Positions 1 to 7,281 of a stretch of 9,034 nucleotides of DNA are shown one piece after another (positions within the stretch are counted from its first letter, which is position 1; every line of letters begins with the position of its first letter). This DNA is from Chitinophagaceae bacterium (lineage in GTDB: Bacteria > Bacteroidota > Bacteroidia > Chitinophagales > Chitinophagaceae): assembly GCA_021738605.1 (NCBI GenBank), contig JAIPBY010000094.1, positions 1 through 9,034 of the forward strand, written 5' to 3'. The position numbers were made by a program, and so were the translations under genes. The notes beneath the pieces were generated by a model that searched no databases, was not told the origin of the DNA, and saw only the letters and a list, made by a program, of their open reading frames with translations.

Positions 1-125
1 GTGAAAATGGTCAGGGGTTCTCCATTGTTTTCATGAACGATGCTGGAAGAGCCCATGGGAAGCTGTTGTGCTATGGTAACCGCAACAAACAATACCAATA
101 ATGCAGATAAAAATGATTTTTTCAT
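1..125 (-). CDS. Secreted protein of unknown function, N-terminal fragment
   Basis: Reading leftward from an ATG at 125, the frame stays open to the window edge and gives 41 codons. The product starts MKKSFLSALLVLFVAV and has a classical Sec signal peptide: two lysines, a hydrophobic core of about 14 residues, and a likely signal peptidase I site after TIA, before QQ (about residue 19). The mature start (QQLPMGSSSIVHENNGEP) is too short to place in a family. An in-frame ATG at 143 would add six residues (MLNRIS); the ATG at 125 is preferred because it gives the standard MKK start. The gene diverges from the susC homologue, so it could belong to the same uptake locus, but nothing visible proves this. 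It is not in itself recognisable as an enzyme. Confidence 0.75.
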   Translation of the reverse strand, partial: MKKSFLSALLVLFVAVTIAQQLPMGSSSIVHENNGEPLTIF

Positions 126-310
126 TGAAATTCTGTTTAGCATGTACTCATTTTGAGGTAGTGAAATTATACTTTTTATGAACAATTTCTGATTGAAATA
201 GTAATTATGAGTAGTTTCACATATAGTTCCAAAAGTCTTGAAACTTTCCATCAGCAGATAGAAGTTTTTTTTCTTAGGAATTGTCAACCAAAAACAAAAT
301 TAACCAGACA
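126..310. promoter_or_regulatory. Divergent intergenic region between secreted-protein gene and susC homologue
   Basis: This AT-rich 185-bp region must carry the promoters for both flanking genes. No strong match to the Bacteroidota promoter (TTTG, about 19 bp, TAnnTTTG) is visible. The nearest rightward -7-like boxes are TACTTTTT at 170-177, without a properly spaced TTTG, and TAGAAGTT at 259-266, with a TTG at 238-240. An AAACTT/AAGTTT inverted repeat (241-246 and 262-267) runs into an eight-T tract (265-272) in what would be the susC leader. The last 30 bases before the ATG at 311 are A-rich, as is usual for translation initiation in this phylum, and hold no Shine-Dalgarno sequence. Exact promoter positions are uncertain. 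Confidence 0.4.
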
Positions 311-3300
311 ATGAGAAAAAAACTTTACTGCAAGCCAGTGATGGTTCTTGCGTTGCTGATGATTGGCCAATCAAATTGGAACAATCTTTCAGCAGAAACC
401 TTCAGCCCTTTCCAGGCCACCAAAGAAACAGTACAGGTTTCCGGAAAGGTTTTCAACGCCAAGGACAATACCCCTTTGGAGAATGTTACAGTCAAAGTTG
501 TGGGAACCAAAAAAGGAACCACCACCAAGAATGACGGTAGCTTCAGCATCGCCATCGAAAAAGGGCAGTCTCTTGAATTCTCTAGTGTGAGCATGATTTC
601 AAGGACCATTTCCAAGCCTGATGGCCGCGGGGATCTTGTTGTCACATTACAGGAAGCTGAAAACAATCTTTCAGAAGTACTTGTGGTGGCCTATAGCAGC
701 CAGAAAAGGAGTTCATTCACGGGATCGCTTTCTACAGTAAAAAATGCAGCCATTGAAAGTGCGCCGAATGCCTCTGTCCAGGAAAGTCTGCAGGGTAATG
801 TTTCCGGCGTCCAGTCAACCAATGGTTCTGGCCAGCCAGGCGGTGTTCCCAACATCAGGATCCGTGGTATTGGTTCCATCAATGCATCAGCAACACCGCT
901 TTATGTGATTGATGGTATCCCGGTCGTGAGTGGAGATATTTCCGGTTTGAACAGCAATACCATTGCGGGTCTGAATGCCAATGATATTCAAAGCCTAACC
1001 ATCTTGAAGGATGCCTCTGCAACTTCTTTGTATGGTTCCAGGGCGGCCAATGGCGTTGTGCTCATCACCACCAAAAATGGCAAACCCGGTAAGGCCAAGG
1101 TAAACCTGACCTATCAGCAGGGTGCCAACGATTATAACATCAGGAATGAGCAAAAGACCCTCAACTCTGCCGAGTACCTTCAATATTACAAGGAAGGCTG
1201 GGTGAATTCAGGAAAGTCTGTTTCTTCTTTTGATTCATTGCTGACTGCAAACTCAATCAGCAAAACCATCGATACAGATTGGTTCAAGGAGGTATTGCGC
1301 CAAGGGAAATATTCCCAGTACAACATGAATGTGAGTGGAGGCAATGACAAGTCTACCTACTTTATCTCAGGCAGCTATTACAAGTCTGAGGCGCCACAAA
1401 AGGCAGTAGACTATGACAAGGCCACTTACAGGATGAACCTTTCTACACAAATCACCAACCGCTGGTCACTCAAAGGTGGCTTCAGTGGTAACTTTCAGCG
1501 CTCTAGCAATTTCCTTGGGGGCAGCTTTTTCGGAAACCCCATTAGGGCGATGTACCGCCTGGCACCATGGTTGCCTGTTTACAAAAGCGATGGACAAACA
1601 TATGAGCTGAGCTACAACAGCGGGTATAATCCAGTGGCGGTGCAGGAAACAACCAATCGCAACGCAAAGACCTACAACATCAATGCCAATGCTTCAACCA
1701 GTTATAAGATCATGGATGGCCTCACCTATGAAGGTAGCTTTGCACTGGATTTCAACCATGCCTTCCGTAGCATCTATTATGATCCGCGGGTTGGTAATGC
1801 CAATGTGGCTGTTGGTGGTGTGATTGAAAACTTCACACAAGACATCACGAACTGGATTGCAACCAATATCATCCGCTACAAGAAAGAATTCAAAGGTGAA
1901 CATTCCGTGGAAGCATTTGCCGGATATGAGGCCCAGCGCCGTGATGATATTGACCTCACCCTGAGGGTCAATGGTATTGCACCGGGTACGACCACAGCGG
2001 CCGGCGGTTCTTCTCCTGATCTGACAACGGGTACTGGAACAGGAAACCGTTTGTTGAGTAAATTCCTGAACACCAACTACTCCTTCAAAGACAGGTATTT
2101 CTTTTCAGGGTCTGTCCGTGAGGATGCCTCTTCAAGGTTTGCCAAGAACTTTCAGTCTGCTGTGTTTTGGTCTATTGGTGCAGGCTGGAATATTTCCAAT
2201 GAAAATTTCTTCAACATTGATTGGATCAATGAACTGAAACTCCGTGGAAGCTACGGATACACGGGTAACCAGGGTATCGATAATTTCGAATCACAAGGAT
2301 TGTACAGTGCAGGTTCTGATTATAATTTCTCATCTGGCCTCAGCATTTCTCAGTTGGCCAATGATAATCTGACCTGGGAGAAGAACATTCCCCTTGATCT
2401 TGGATTGGATTTTGCCTTGATCAAAGGAAGGTTGTCTGGTTCATTTGACTGGTACTCCAGAACAACCAGCAATTTGTTGGTGAGCCAGTCCATCCCCAGT
2501 GTCAATGGTGTGACGAGCATTACTGTCAACAATGGTGCAATGAAAAATTCAGGTGTTGAGATCTCCTTGTCATCTGTAAACATTGCTCCATCCAACCCCA
2601 AAGGATTCAAGTGGGTAACGGATTTCAATTTCACCAAGAATAAAAATGTCATCACTGAAATTGATTCATTGTTCTCCAACAATGGCGCTTATTTCAGAAG
2701 GGTAGGCCGCGATTATTATACCCATTACCAAAGGGGATATGCCGGCGTTAACCCTGCCAATGGAGAAGCGCTTTGGTATACCAATGATGCCAAGGATTCA
2801 ACAACCAATGTGTTTACCACCGCTTTGCCAAGGCTGGCTTATGGGAGTGCCCTTCCCAAGTTTTATGGTGGACTTACCAATACTTTTTCCTACAACAATT
2901 TCAAGTTGAGTTTTCAGGTATATATGTTCTGGGGCAATACCATGTATGATGAGTTTGGGTATTTGCAGAAATCAGATGCCAACCTCGGATTTTCCGACCA
3001 GAGCAATGGCTTGAGCAAATATGAGTACGGAAGAAGATGGATACAGCCCGGGCAAGTTACCGATGTACCCAAGCCTGTTTTTCTGGGCACACAGTCTTCT
3101 GCAGGTAGTTATGAGAGCAGCAGGTTCCTGTATGATGGAAGTTATATTAGGTTGAGGGATGTATCCTTGTCTTACAGCTTACCAAAGGCGGCATTGGCAA
3201 AAGCAAAAATCAATTCAGCAAGGATTTACCTGAGGGGTCAGAACCTGTTCACTTATGTAAAAGACAAACGCTACAATACTGACCCTGAAGTGGGCATTGA

Positions 3301-3367
3301 TGGAGTGATGTCTCAAAGGCCCCCTGTTTTCAGAACCTTCCTTTTTGGTGTAGACATCACCCTTTAA
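311..3367 (+). CDS. SusC/RagA-family TonB-linked outer-membrane transporter
   Basis: Outer-membrane beta-barrel that imports a ligand captured by its SusD partner, powered by TonB-ExbBD. Visible order over 1018 residues: signal peptide (about 1-28, cleavage after LSA); a carboxypeptidase-regulatory-like (CarboxypepD_reg) beta-sandwich (about 41-115, starting VSGKVFNAKDNTPLENV); a TonB-box-like stretch (SEVLVVAYSSQ, 121-131); a plug domain (about 135-262) with the SusC signatures NIRIRGIGSINA, PLYVIDGIPV and ILKDASATSLYGSRAANGVV; then the barrel, ending in a typical aromatic-rich strand (FRTFLFGVDITL). There is no STN domain, so it is not the type that signals to an anti-sigma factor. The frame is open from a TTG at 281, but the ATG at 311 is chosen because it places MRKK directly before the hydrophobic signal core. 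Length is normal for the family. The susD homologue follows after 33 bp. The substrate cannot be read from the sequence. Confidence 0.96.
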   Translation: MRKKLYCKPVMVLALLMIGQSNWNNLSAETFSPFQATKETVQVSGKVFNAKDNTPLENVTVKVVGTKKGTTTKNDGSFSIAIEKGQSLEFSSVSMISRTISKPDGRGDLVVTLQEAENNLSEVLVVAYSSQKRSSFTGSLSTVKNAAIESAPNASVQESLQGNVSGVQSTNGSGQPGGVPNIRIRGIGSINASATPLYVIDGIPVVSGDISGLNSNTIAGLNANDIQSLTILKDASATSLYGSRAANGVVLITTKNGKPGKAKVNLTYQQGANDYNIRNEQKTLNSAEYLQYYKEGWVNSGKSVSSFDSLLTANSISKTIDTDWFKEVLRQGKYSQYNMNVSGGNDKSTYFISGSYYKSEAPQKAVDYDKATYRMNLSTQITNRWSLKGGFSGNFQRSSNFLGGSFFGNPIRAMYRLAPWLPVYKSDGQTYELSYNSGYNPVAVQETTNRNAKTYNINANASTSYKIMDGLTYEGSFALDFNHAFRSIYYDPRVGNANVAVGGVIENFTQDITNWIATNIIRYKKEFKGEHSVEAFAGYEAQRRDDIDLTLRVNGIAPGTTTAAGGSSPDLTTGTGTGNRLLSKFLNTNYSFKDRYFFSGSVREDASSRFAKNFQSAVFWSIGAGWNISNENFFNIDWINELKLRGSYGYTGNQGIDNFESQGLYSAGSDYNFSSGLSISQLANDNLTWEKNIPLDLGLDFALIKGRLSGSFDWYSRTTSNLLVSQSIPSVNGVTSITVNNGAMKNSGVEISLSSVNIAPSNPKGFKWVTDFNFTKNKNVITEIDSLFSNNGAYFRRVGRDYYTHYQRGYAGVNPANGEALWYTNDAKDSTTNVFTTALPRLAYGSALPKFYGGLTNTFSYNNFKLSFQVYMFWGNTMYDEFGYLQKSDANLGFSDQSNGLSKYEYGRRWIQPGQVTDVPKPVFLGTQSSAGSYESSRFLYDGSYIRLRDVSLSYSLPKAALAKAKINSARIYLRGQNLFTYVKDKRYNTDPEVGIDGVMSQRPPVFRTFLFGVDITL

Positions 3368-3400
3368 TCAACCATAGACAAACAATCAAAAGATATTATC

Positions 3401-4993
3401 ATGAAAAAGATATCATCAATAGCCATCCTGGGAATCGTCCTCCTCGCTTCTTGCCAGAAGGATTTTCTTGACAACAGGCCACAACAAAGTGTATTTACGG
3501 AAGATGTATTCTCCAGCATGCCAACAGCAAGGGCAGCTGTCAATGGCTTGTACTCACTCATGCAATCCTACAGCTATTATGGCCGCGATGCAATGGTCAT
3601 TCCGGAAGTCATTTCAGACAACATGACCAGGAGTGTAAAAACGGGTAACAGGTATACCGGTATGAACACCATGACGCATACTGCAACCGATGCCAATGTA
3701 AGCCGCATGTGGAACCAGATGTACCAGGTGGTGACCAATGCCAACGCCATCATCGCCAATGAAGAAAAGCTCAAGGCAATCATTACTCCATTGCAGCAGG
3801 AAGAGTTTGGTCAGTTGATTGGAGAGGCTTATGCGGTAAGGGCTTTGGCCTATTTTGATCTTGCAAAATTCTTCTCAAGGCCACTGAAACATACTGCCGA
3901 TGGATCTCACCTTTGTGTGCCACTTGTCTTGAATCCTATCACCAAAGTGGATGAGGTTGTTTATCCTGCGCGCAATAAAGCCTCGGAAGTGTATGCACAA
4001 ATCGATAAGGACCTGACTGAAGCTTTGAAGCGACTTCCCGCAACAGGTAGCGTCTACAACAATGGTGCCATCAACAATTCATTCTATAAGATCAGGTTGA
4101 ACCGGTGGGGCACCTTGGCATTGAAGGCAAGGGTTGCCATTTTCAAGGAAGATTGGCCAACGGCAGTGGCAGCATCCACTGAAGTAATCAACTCTGGCAA
4201 ATACAGCCTGTTCACCTATGGGTCGATGGTGCAAGACTTCAGGACGCCCAACAACAATGAGTCCATCTTTGAAGTAACCAACAATACCAATGACAATCCA
4301 GGTACAGATTCTTACGCTTATCTTTCTAACCAAGGTGGTTATGGAGAATTGTTGGGAACCAGTGCCGCAATGAACAGCAAGAGTACAGGAACAACCCTCT
4401 CAACTTTCAGAGGCCTTTACGATAGCTATACCCCAACAGATGTAAGAAGGCAATTTGTTGCATTGGGAGACCGCAATTCTTTGGGTGGTGAAAAAAATGT
4501 ACCGCTTTGCCTGAAGTACACCAATATCGTTACCTACCTGGAAAACATCAAGGTGATGAGGATTGCTGAGATGTACCTGTCCCGTGGAGAGGCTTTGGCC
4601 CGCCTGGCGGTTCTAAACAACAGTGCAACATCACTTACTTCTTCACTGGCTGATATCAACCTGATCCGCAAATCAAGGGATACGGCATCATCGACCAAAC
4701 CCTTCGCTGCCTCATTGTTGGCGACACCTCCAACAGGAACGCTACGTGCCACTGCTTTTATCGACAGCATCATTGTTGAGAGAAGAAAAGAATTTGCCTT
4801 GGAAGGACAAAGAATTTTTGACCTGAACAGGACAAAAACAAACTATGTGAAAATCAACTCAGCAGGAAATGCTGCTTCAAGGTTGATCCAATACACAGCA
4901 ACAACCAGCAGCTACTATTACAGGACCATCCTGCCAATACCTGTTACACAGGTGCAGAACAATCCTAAGATGGTACAGAACGAAGGGTTCTAA
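3401..4993 (+). CDS. SusD/RagB-family nutrient-binding outer-membrane lipoprotein
   Basis: Surface lipoprotein that caps the SusC barrel and binds the ligand. The 530-residue product starts with a type II signal peptide whose lipobox is LASC, with Cys18 as the lipidated residue, followed by QKDFLDNRPQ, the usual SusD mature start. Further family marks are the helical segment GEAYAVRALAYFDLAKFFSR (141-160), the conserved ERRKEFALEGQRIFDL (460-475), and the C-terminal NPKMVQNEGF (521-530), which matches the NPxxxQNxGY-like ending of the family. The SusD-like N-terminal and the RagB/SusD C-terminal halves both look complete. It lies 33 bp after the susC homologue in the same direction, so the two are almost certainly one operon. 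The leader is A-rich with no Shine-Dalgarno sequence. It ends 25 bp before the convergent dctA stop codon, at a probable terminator. Confidence 0.96.
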   Translation: MKKISSIAILGIVLLASCQKDFLDNRPQQSVFTEDVFSSMPTARAAVNGLYSLMQSYSYYGRDAMVIPEVISDNMTRSVKTGNRYTGMNTMTHTATDANVSRMWNQMYQVVTNANAIIANEEKLKAIITPLQQEEFGQLIGEAYAVRALAYFDLAKFFSRPLKHTADGSHLCVPLVLNPITKVDEVVYPARNKASEVYAQIDKDLTEALKRLPATGSVYNNGAINNSFYKIRLNRWGTLALKARVAIFKEDWPTAVAASTEVINSGKYSLFTYGSMVQDFRTPNNNESIFEVTNNTNDNPGTDSYAYLSNQGGYGELLGTSAAMNSKSTGTTLSTFRGLYDSYTPTDVRRQFVALGDRNSLGGEKNVPLCLKYTNIVTYLENIKVMRIAEMYLSRGEALARLAVLNNSATSLTSSLADINLIRKSRDTASSTKPFAASLLATPPTGTLRATAFIDSIIVERRKEFALEGQRIFDLNRTKTNYVKINSAGNAASRLIQYTATTSSYYYRTILPIPVTQVQNNPKMVQNEGF

Positions 4994-5003
4994 AAAATAA
5001 ACA

Positions 5004-5058
5004 GCGTATGGATATGGTCTAGATCTCGTTTTTCAGATCATATTCATACGCTTCTTTT
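5004..5058. terminator. Probable bidirectional rho-independent terminator between susD homologue and dctA
   Basis: An inverted repeat, GCGTATGGATATG (5004-5016) and CATATTCATACGC (5039-5051), forms a 13-bp stem in the rightward RNA with one G-U pair (5011/5044). In the leftward RNA that position is a C-A mismatch. The 22-nt loop holds a second small repeat, GATCT (5022-5026) with AGATC (5035-5039), which competes for one base of the outer stem. Rightward, the stem is followed by TTCTTTT (5052-5058). Leftward, it is followed by TGTTTATTTTTTA (5003 down to 4991). It therefore suits termination of both convergent transcripts. The right arm lies inside the last codons of dctA. Confidence 0.65.
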
Positions 5059-6254
5059 GAAAAGGCAGCATCCATCATGTTCCTGTTGAAAGCCTTTTCT
5101 TGATTGGATAGAAATACAGTGGCTACGCCATTTCCAATAAAGTTCGTGATGGCCCTGGCTTCAGACATGAAGCGGTCAACGCCCAATAGCAAAGCCAATC
5201 CTTCAACAGGGATTACGTTCACGGCGGCAAGTGTTGAAGCCAATACAATAAATCCACTTCCTGTAACCCCCGCAGCGCCCTTTGAGGTTACCATCAGGAT
5301 ACCGATGATGGTCAGCATCTGCTCCATGCTTAAGTCAACATTGAAAACCTGGGCGAGAAAGATAACTGCCATGGAAAGGTAGATGGTTGTTCCATCCAGG
5401 TTGAATGAGTATCCTGCAGGCACCACCAATCCTACTACAGGTTTGGCGCATCCCATTTTTTCCAGTTTTTCCATCAGTGAAGGCAATGCAGCTTCTGAAG
5501 AGGAGGTTCCCAGTACAATCAGCAGTTCTTCCTTGATGTAATTGAGAAACTGCAGGATGCTGATCTTGTAGTACCTGAGGATTCCTCCCAGCACTACAAA
5601 AATAAAAACGGCCATCGTGATGTAGACGGTCAGCATCAATTTTCCCAATGGCATCAGGGTGGCAATCCCATACTTGCCGATGGTAAAAGCCATTCCACCG
5701 AAAGCACCAATGGGTGCAAACAGCATCACAATGTGCAGGCCCTTGAAAATATATTTGGAAGCAAATTTCATGGGTTCGATGACCCTGTCTTTTCCCTTGA
5801 TTTTGCTGAGGAATATTCCGAAAAGAATAGAAAAAATCAGCACCTGAATGGTGAGGTTGTCTTTCAGGAATTTCAGCCAGGAAAAAGCCTCAGCACTTTT
5901 GGTGAACTTGCTGATGTCTCCGCCCTGAATGGCATTGGTATTTACGCCCGCACCCGGTTGAATGAAGTGCGCTACTACAATGCCGATGAGCAGTGCGATG
6001 GTTGTTACGATTTCAAAATAGAGGATGGCTTTTCCGCCAACCCTGCCCACTTTCTTCAGGTCATTCATGCCGCTGATGCCCAGGGAAATGGTCAGGAAGA
6101 TGATGGGGTTGATGAAAAGTTTCACCACATCAATGAAATATTTTCCGAGGGGCTGCATGGCAACACCCTTGTCTGGGAAAAAATGACCAAGCAATGCGCC
6201 AGAACTGATGGCAAGGAGCACCCAGAAAGTAAGGTTTGTAAACAGTTTTTTCAC
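5019..6254 (-). CDS. dctA: C4-dicarboxylate:cation symporter, DctA type (SDF/DAACS family)
   Basis: Inner-membrane symporter expected to import succinate, fumarate and malate. The 411-residue product follows E. coli DctA closely along its length (about 428 residues there). Visible marks are the re-entrant hairpin motif GTSSSE (249-254), GYSFNLDGTTIYL (281-293), the second hairpin SKGAAGVTGSGF (324-335), and DRFMSEARAITNFIGN (360-375). Arg367 and Asn371 fit the substrate-site positions of the family. Asn375 sits where sodium-coupled GltPh has Asp405, which favours proton coupling; this last point is an inference from a remembered alignment. Several hydrophobic helices precede the hairpins. The start is GTG at 6254: a stop codon (TGA) lies two codons upstream and the next ATG (residue 33) would remove the first helix. 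It is convergent with the susD homologue and divergent from the glycosyltransferase. Confidence 0.95.
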   Translation of the reverse strand: MKKLFTNLTFWVLLAISSGALLGHFFPDKGVAMQPLGKYFIDVVKLFINPIIFLTISLGISGMNDLKKVGRVGGKAILYFEIVTTIALLIGIVVAHFIQPGAGVNTNAIQGGDISKFTKSAEAFSWLKFLKDNLTIQVLIFSILFGIFLSKIKGKDRVIEPMKFASKYIFKGLHIVMLFAPIGAFGGMAFTIGKYGIATLMPLGKLMLTVYITMAVFIFVVLGGILRYYKISILQFLNYIKEELLIVLGTSSSEAALPSLMEKLEKMGCAKPVVGLVVPAGYSFNLDGTTIYLSMAVIFLAQVFNVDLSMEQMLTIIGILMVTSKGAAGVTGSGFIVLASTLAAVNVIPVEGLALLLGVDRFMSEARAITNFIGNGVATVFLSNQEKAFNRNMMDAAFSKEAYEYDLKNEI

Positions 6255-6276
6255 GCTTCAGTTTTTATTGACCGAA

Positions 6277-6284
6277 TAAAGATA
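6277..6284 (-). promoter_or_regulatory. Possible dctA -7 box
   Basis: On the minus strand these bases read TATCTTTA, a one-mismatch fit to the Bacteroidota -7 consensus TAnnTTTG. It lies 22 bp upstream of the GTG start of dctA, a plausible distance for a short leader. No TTTG or TTG is seen at the expected -33 spacing, so the support is modest. Confidence 0.27.
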
Positions 6285-6320
6285 AGCCATGATGCGCATG
6301 TTTTTAAGCCCATCTTATTA

Positions 6321-6328
6321 TACTTTTG
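6321..6328 (+). promoter_or_regulatory. Possible -7 box of the glycosyltransferase gene
   Basis: The bases read TACTTTTG, an exact match to the Bacteroidota primary-sigma -7 consensus TAnnTTTG. It ends only four bases before the ATG at 6333, so transcription would begin at or very close to the start codon and the mRNA would be leaderless or nearly so. The -33 region is T-rich (around 6299-6305) but lacks a clean TTTG. A chance match in AT-rich DNA cannot be excluded. Confidence 0.35.
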
Positions 6329-6332
6329 GGTA

Positions 6333-7202
6333 ATGAAAATATCGGGTTTCACCATCATCCGCAATGCTATCATCAATGACTATCCGGCCGTGGAGGCCAT
6401 CAGCTCAATCCTCCCTGTTGTGGATGAAATGATTGTAGCTGTCGGAAAGAGCGATGATGATACAGAAGGCCTTATCAGGGGAATTGGTTCTGACAAAATC
6501 AGGATTGTGCACAGCGATTGGGACCTTTCCAAACTCCCCGGAGGTCATGTGATGGCCATTGAAACCAACAAGGCTTTTCAACATGTTTCGGATGACAGCG
6601 ACTGGGCTTTTTATATCCAATGTGATGAGGTGGTGCATGAAAAATTTCATGACAACATCAGGGCCGCTTGTGAAAAACATTTGAACAATCCGGCTGTGTT
6701 CGGATTGGTTTTTGGTTACGTCCATTTTTATGGCACCTACGATTATTATGGCGACAGCAGGAGGTGGTATAACAAGGAAATCAGGATCATCCGGAACAAC
6801 AAGAACATCTATTCATTCAAGGATGCACAGGGCTTCAGGATGGATGGCAAACGGCTCCCCTGTAAATTGATTGATGCTCAGGTATATCATTATGGTTGGG
6901 TAAAAAGCCCGGAATTGATGGACAGAAAGCTTCGACACCTCAGCAGCAACTGGATGAGCAAGGCAATGCGAGAAAGCCTTGAAAAGAGAGCAGGGGTTTA
7001 TAATTATGATGAGTTCGATTCATTGGAACGCTTCACCGGATCCCATCCCATTGTCATGCAAAAACGCATCAGTGAAAAGAACTGGGAAATTCAGGCCGAT
7101 GTCACCCGAAAAAGATTCACCCTTAAGAAAGGGTTTTTGTACATCCTGGAAAAATATACTGGTATCAGGCCCTTTACTTTTCGCAATTATAAATTTATAT
7201 AG
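6333..7202 (+). CDS. GT2-like (GT-A fold) glycosyltransferase of unknown acceptor
   Basis: Predicted cytoplasmic glycosyltransferase of 289 residues. It starts MKISGFTIIRNAIINDYP, which resembles the first beta-strand of a little-studied GT2-like family, followed by SSILPVVDEMIVAVGKSDDDTEG (25-47), the usual GT-A nucleotide-binding turn. WAFYIQCDEVVHE (91-103) carries the DxD-equivalent acidic motif (Asp98, Glu99) expected to bind metal and nucleotide-sugar phosphate. EIRIIRNNKNIYSF (149-162) and VYHYGWVKSP (184-193) are further family-like segments. No signal peptide or membrane helix is seen. The reading frame stays open upstream to 5733, but that stretch is antisense to dctA and does not resemble a protein; the ATG at 6333 starts exactly at the conserved N-terminus. 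No cell-envelope or polysaccharide cluster surrounds it here, so donor and acceptor are unknown. Confidence 0.83.
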   Translation: MKISGFTIIRNAIINDYPAVEAISSILPVVDEMIVAVGKSDDDTEGLIRGIGSDKIRIVHSDWDLSKLPGGHVMAIETNKAFQHVSDDSDWAFYIQCDEVVHEKFHDNIRAACEKHLNNPAVFGLVFGYVHFYGTYDYYGDSRRWYNKEIRIIRNNKNIYSFKDAQGFRMDGKRLPCKLIDAQVYHYGWVKSPELMDRKLRHLSSNWMSKAMRESLEKRAGVYNYDEFDSLERFTGSHPIVMQKRISEKNWEIQADVTRKRFTLKKGFLYILEKYTGIRPFTFRNYKFI

Positions 7203-7240
7203 CAGCCTTCCGTTCGTCAATTATTTAGAGATTGATGCAT

Positions 7241-7248
7241 CATATTTG
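7241..7248 (+). promoter_or_regulatory. Possible -7 box of the LVIVD lipoprotein gene
   Basis: CATATTTG differs from TAnnTTTG by one base and lies 33 bp upstream of the ATG at 7282, leaving a leader of roughly 25-30 nt. A -33 TTTG is not evident. If real, it separates the lipoprotein pair from the glycosyltransferase, whose stop codon is at 7200-7202; otherwise read-through from that gene is possible because no terminator is visible in the 79-bp gap. Confidence 0.25.
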
Positions 7249-7281
7249 TGAAATTTGCTGTCAACTTATCAAACAAGTTCT

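Noticed and set aside
281..310. TTG start giving ten extra residues on the SusC homologue
   Set aside because: The extension (MSTKNKINQT) would put a polar stretch in front of a normal signal peptide; the ATG at 311 gives a standard MRKK start.
2350..2682. 110-codon minus-strand open frame inside the susC homologue
   Set aside because: It lies wholly within a well-supported gene, has no recognisable motif, and is best explained as an antisense shadow.
5733..6332. A 200-codon open stretch in frame with the glycosyltransferase, suggesting a longer 489-residue protein
   Set aside because: It is antisense to dctA for most of its length and looks like a composition artefact. The glycosyltransferase homology begins exactly at the ATG at 6333.
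6405..6725. 106-codon minus-strand open frame inside the glycosyltransferase
   Set aside because: It is fully antisense to a conserved coding region and encodes no recognisable domain.
5019..7202. Idea that dctA and the SusC/SusD pair form one dicarboxylate import operon
   Set aside because: They are convergent with a terminator between them, so they are not co-transcribed. C4-dicarboxylates normally cross the outer membrane by porins.
7255..7281. TTG start of the LVIVD lipoprotein
   Set aside because: The ATG at 7282 begins a compact lipoprotein signal peptide (MKRILSMIV to LQGC); the upstream nine residues add nothing typical.
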